A DNA stretch of 64,000 nt from Chryseobacterium sp. (GTDB taxonomy: Bacteria > Bacteroidota > Bacteroidia > Flavobacteriales > Weeksellaceae): positions 234,701 to 298,700 of the forward strand of contig JAITUA010000007.1 of NCBI GenBank assembly GCA_031286615.1, in the 5' to 3' direction. Within the stretch, counting starts at the first letter, position 1, and every line of letters begins with the position of its first letter. Of the stretch, positions 61,888-64,000 are shown piece after piece. Under the pieces are notes generated by a model. The model was given only the letters and a program-made list of their open reading frames with translations, was not told the DNA's origin and did no database searches. The position numbers and the translations under genes are program-made.

Positions 61888-63609
61888 ATGAATTACAAAA
61901 CCCCTGGAGTTTACGTGGAGGAACAAGGAAAATTTCCGCCTTCCGTAGCGCAAGTTGAAACGGCTATCCCTGCTTTTATTGGATATACAGCGGATGGACC
62001 GAAAAATAAACCAACGAGAATTGCTTCGATGTTGGAGTATGAACAGCTTTTTGGAACAGCAAATCCGGAAACCTTTGCTGTAGCTTTCAAAGATGGTGTT
62101 GCCACAGCAATTCCAACCAAAGTAAGCGACTTTAAAATGTATTATGCCATGCAGATGTATTTTGGCAATGGTGGTGGTCCTTGCTATATTGTTTCTGTAG
62201 GAGACTATAAAAGTCCGGGAAGTGAAGGAGCTCCTACACCAGCAGAAGCTTTTTTATCTGGTCTTGAATTATTGAAAAAAGAAGATGAACCTACCCTGAT
62301 TGTTTTTCCGGACCTTCAAAGTTTAGTTCCTTCTGCTGCTGACATTGCTGCTGCTCAGGCTGTTGTTACGACAGCGTTATATGCTAAGAATATTGCTTCT
62401 GCAGCTAAAAGTATTGCAGGTGTTGTTGCAGACGCTGTAGCAGGTGCTAATGTAGATGCTGCTGTTGATGCTGCCGTTGCTAAGGCAGCTGAGTTTAATG
62501 TGGCTAATCCTACTGATTTACAGGCGGCTGGTGCTAAGGGCGGACAGGCTGTTGTAGCCGCGGTTAAGGTGGCTGCTGCTATTGCCAATGCTACTGTTGC
62601 TACTGTTAAAGCTGCTGCTCAGGCTGTTGTTACTGCTCTTGAGACAGATTTAGCTACGGCTTCAACTATGGAGGCTGATGCTCTTGCTGCCAGCAATATT
62701 GTTACTTCCAGAGCAGGAGACTCTGTTGCTGTCGGTAAAATCTACGCTTTGTACAATAAAGCTTTAGATCAGGCAGAATTATTAAAAGACAGATTCGTCA
62801 TCATGGATGTTCTTGAAGATGCGGCTGCTTTTAGAAACAAAGTAACTTCTACCGGTCTGAAATACGGTGCAGCTTACTATCCAAAACTGAAGACGGTTTT
62901 GAGCTATGATTTCAAAGATGCTGATATTTTAGTTACCGGTGCATCTGGAATCACAACGCTGGCAGATTTGAAGCCTGTTAATTCTGAACTGTATAACCAG
63001 GCTAAAACAGCAATTGAGTCTCAACAGGTGGTATTGACACCATCATCAGCTATTGCCGGAGCGTACGCCAAAGTAGACAGTACTTCCGGAGTATGGAAAT
63101 CACCAGCTAATTTAGGGCTTAGCCTGGTAGATGTACCGGCAGTAAAAATCTCCAATAAAGAACAGGAGCTGCTTAATGTAGATGCTACATCAGGAAAATC
63201 AATCAACGCAATCAGAACTTTTGCAGGAAAAGGAACATTAGTTTGGGGAGCAAGAACGTTAGACGGAAACAGTAACGAATGGAGATATATATCTGTACGT
63301 CGTTTCTTCAACATGGTAGAAGAATCTGTGAAGAAAGCTACAGAACGTTTCGTTTTTGAACCGAATACAGCCAATACATGGACTCGTGTACAGGCAATGA
63401 TCGAAAATTACCTTGATCAGCAGTGGAGAGACGGTGCATTAGCAGGAAGCAAGCCTGAAGAAGCTTATTACGTAAGCGTTGGTTTACACAAAACAATGTC
63501 AGCTCAGGACATTTTAGAAGGAAGAATGAATATCGAGATCGGTATGGCTGCAGTACGTCCAGCTGAATTTATCGTACTCAATTTTTCACACAAATTACAG
63601 GAAGCATAA
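61888..63609 (+). CDS. Contractile sheath protein 2 (eCIS), with Ala-rich insertion
   Basis: 573 residues, same fold as sheath 1: MNYKTPGVYVEEQGKFPPSV, MYFGNGGGPCYIVSVGDY, SSAIAGAYAKVDSTSGVWKS, SINAIRTFAGKGTLVWGART and RPAEFIVLNFSHKLQEA at the end. Between PDLQSLVPS (about 145) and KIYALYNKALDQ (about 285) an insertion of about 135 residues is extremely rich in Ala, Val and Asp/Thr (DAAVDAAVAKAAEFN, AAAIANATVATVKAAAQAV), with a matching low-complexity GCT-rich DNA tract. Its place differs from the insertion of sheath 1. It ends 35 bp before the tube gene. Confidence 0.92.
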   Translation: MNYKTPGVYVEEQGKFPPSVAQVETAIPAFIGYTADGPKNKPTRIASMLEYEQLFGTANPETFAVAFKDGVATAIPTKVSDFKMYYAMQMYFGNGGGPCYIVSVGDYKSPGSEGAPTPAEAFLSGLELLKKEDEPTLIVFPDLQSLVPSAADIAAAQAVVTTALYAKNIASAAKSIAGVVADAVAGANVDAAVDAAVAKAAEFNVANPTDLQAAGAKGGQAVVAAVKVAAAIANATVATVKAAAQAVVTALETDLATASTMEADALAASNIVTSRAGDSVAVGKIYALYNKALDQAELLKDRFVIMDVLEDAAAFRNKVTSTGLKYGAAYYPKLKTVLSYDFKDADILVTGASGITTLADLKPVNSELYNQAKTAIESQQVVLTPSSAIAGAYAKVDSTSGVWKSPANLGLSLVDVPAVKISNKEQELLNVDATSGKSINAIRTFAGKGTLVWGARTLDGNSNEWRYISVRRFFNMVEESVKKATERFVFEPNTANTWTRVQAMIENYLDQQWRDGALAGSKPEEAYYVSVGLHKTMSAQDILEGRMNIEIGMAAVRPAEFIVLNFSHKLQEA

Positions 63610-63644
63610 AATCAATTAAATAACAATAAAATTAAAAATAAATT

Positions 63645-64000
63645 ATGAGTACATATCCATTAGTAAAGTTTGCCTTTGAAGTAGATTGGGGCGGAACAAA
63701 AGTAGGTTTCCAGGAAGTCAGCGGTTTAAATGTTGAAGCAGCTCTAATTGAGTACAGACACGGTGCAAGCCCTGATTTTAGCAAGATTAAAATGCCTGGA
63801 ATGAAAACTTTCAGTAACATCACTTTAAAAAGAGGAACTTTCAAAACAGATAACGAATATTTCGACTGGTTCCAGAGTATTCAGCTAAGTACAGTAGAGC
63901 GCAGATCTATCACGATCTCTCTTTTAGATGAAACAGGAGCGCCTGCAGTAACCTGGAAAGTGAAAAATGCATTCCCTCTTAAATTACAGTCAACAGATCT
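63645..64000 (+). CDS. Tail tube protein (gp19/Afp1-like), cut by the window edge
   Basis: 118 codons visible from the ATG at 63645; the frame stays open to the right edge. MSTYPLVKFAFEVDWGGTKV, FQEVSGLNVEAALIEYRHG and KMPGMKTFSNITLKRG are hallmarks of phage-tail-tube-like proteins that polymerise into the inner tube of contractile systems. Order Pvc16 - sheath - sheath - tube fits an AFP/PVC-type eCIS; the remaining structural genes should follow outside the window. Confidence 0.92.
   Translation, partial: MSTYPLVKFAFEVDWGGTKVGFQEVSGLNVEAALIEYRHGASPDFSKIKMPGMKTFSNITLKRGTFKTDNEYFDWFQSIQLSTVERRSITISLLDETGAPAVTWKVKNAFPLKLQSTD

Noticed and set aside
62355-62588. Minus-strand Ala-rich open frame inside sheath 2
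   Set aside because: Mirror image of the GCT-rich low-complexity tract in the sheath gene; no independent coding signal.
59451-64000. Prophage or type VI secretion interpretation of the tail genes
   Set aside because: No terminase, portal, capsid or ClpV/TssB/TssC-type genes; DUF4255 plus two long sheaths plus a divergent Pvc15-type ATPase fit an eCIS better.

Overview
The window looks like the chromosome of a Bacteroidota member of the Flavobacteriia, most likely Chryseobacterium or a close relative. The DNA is A+T-rich, promoters of the TTTG / TANNTTTG type occur, many short secreted proteins have Flavobacteriia-style signal peptides (for example one maturing at QVGINTTTP), and family content fits (NodT-type efflux operon, MG2/plug protein, Bacteroidota-type contractile injection genes). 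Genus is inferred from style only; no database search was possible. No tRNA, rRNA, CRISPR array, transposase or integrase was seen.

Left part (1-16 kb): the 3' end of a GH3 glycosidase, small secreted proteins, a ParB-like small protein, lpdA, a patatin-like phospholipase, an ABC ATPase, and a complete minus-strand RND efflux operon (adaptor, pump, outer-membrane factor). Downstream of that operon lies a broken LytTR regulator fused to a dispersed intergenic repeat.

Middle part (16-34 kb): a regulator-dense stretch of redox enzymes and hydrolases. An NmrA reductase plus AraC regulator and an SDR plus paralogous AraC regulator form two similar cassettes. Others are a GlxA-type regulator facing an AHSA1-domain protein, a LysR regulator divergent from a hydrolase/MDR-reductase pair, and an AraC/nucleoside-deaminase pair. 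At 33.55-34.01 kb there is a degenerate tandem array with a 22-bp period and palindromic units.

34.8-38.5 kb is a conspicuously A+T-rich two-gene island: a HEPN-like protein and a 961-residue protein with a KGGxGR ParA/MinD-type ATPase and a second P-loop domain. This is a candidate conflict/defence module that I cannot match to a named system.

42.4-48.2 kb is a tight five-gene operon: egtD, egtB, an EgtV-like ATPase, an EgtU-like permease/binding-protein fusion and a PatB-type C-S lyase. It apparently combines ergothioneine synthesis and uptake. The binding domain of the permease fusion has its two halves in swapped order (a circular permutation) compared with known EgtU/OpuC proteins.

50.8-64 kb holds one end of an extracellular contractile injection system (eCIS). 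The plus strand carries a DUF4255/Pvc16-type protein, two sheath proteins with different inserted segments, and a tube protein cut by the window edge. The divergent minus-strand operon carries a Cys-rich protein, a tape-measure-type protein, an AAA+ ATPase, a 1241-residue cargo protein (peptidoglycan-binding, annexin-like and TNT NAD-glycohydrolase-like domains), a HEAT-like candidate immunity protein and another small protein. The two operons are separated by a 571-bp region with a Bacteroidota promoter facing each way.
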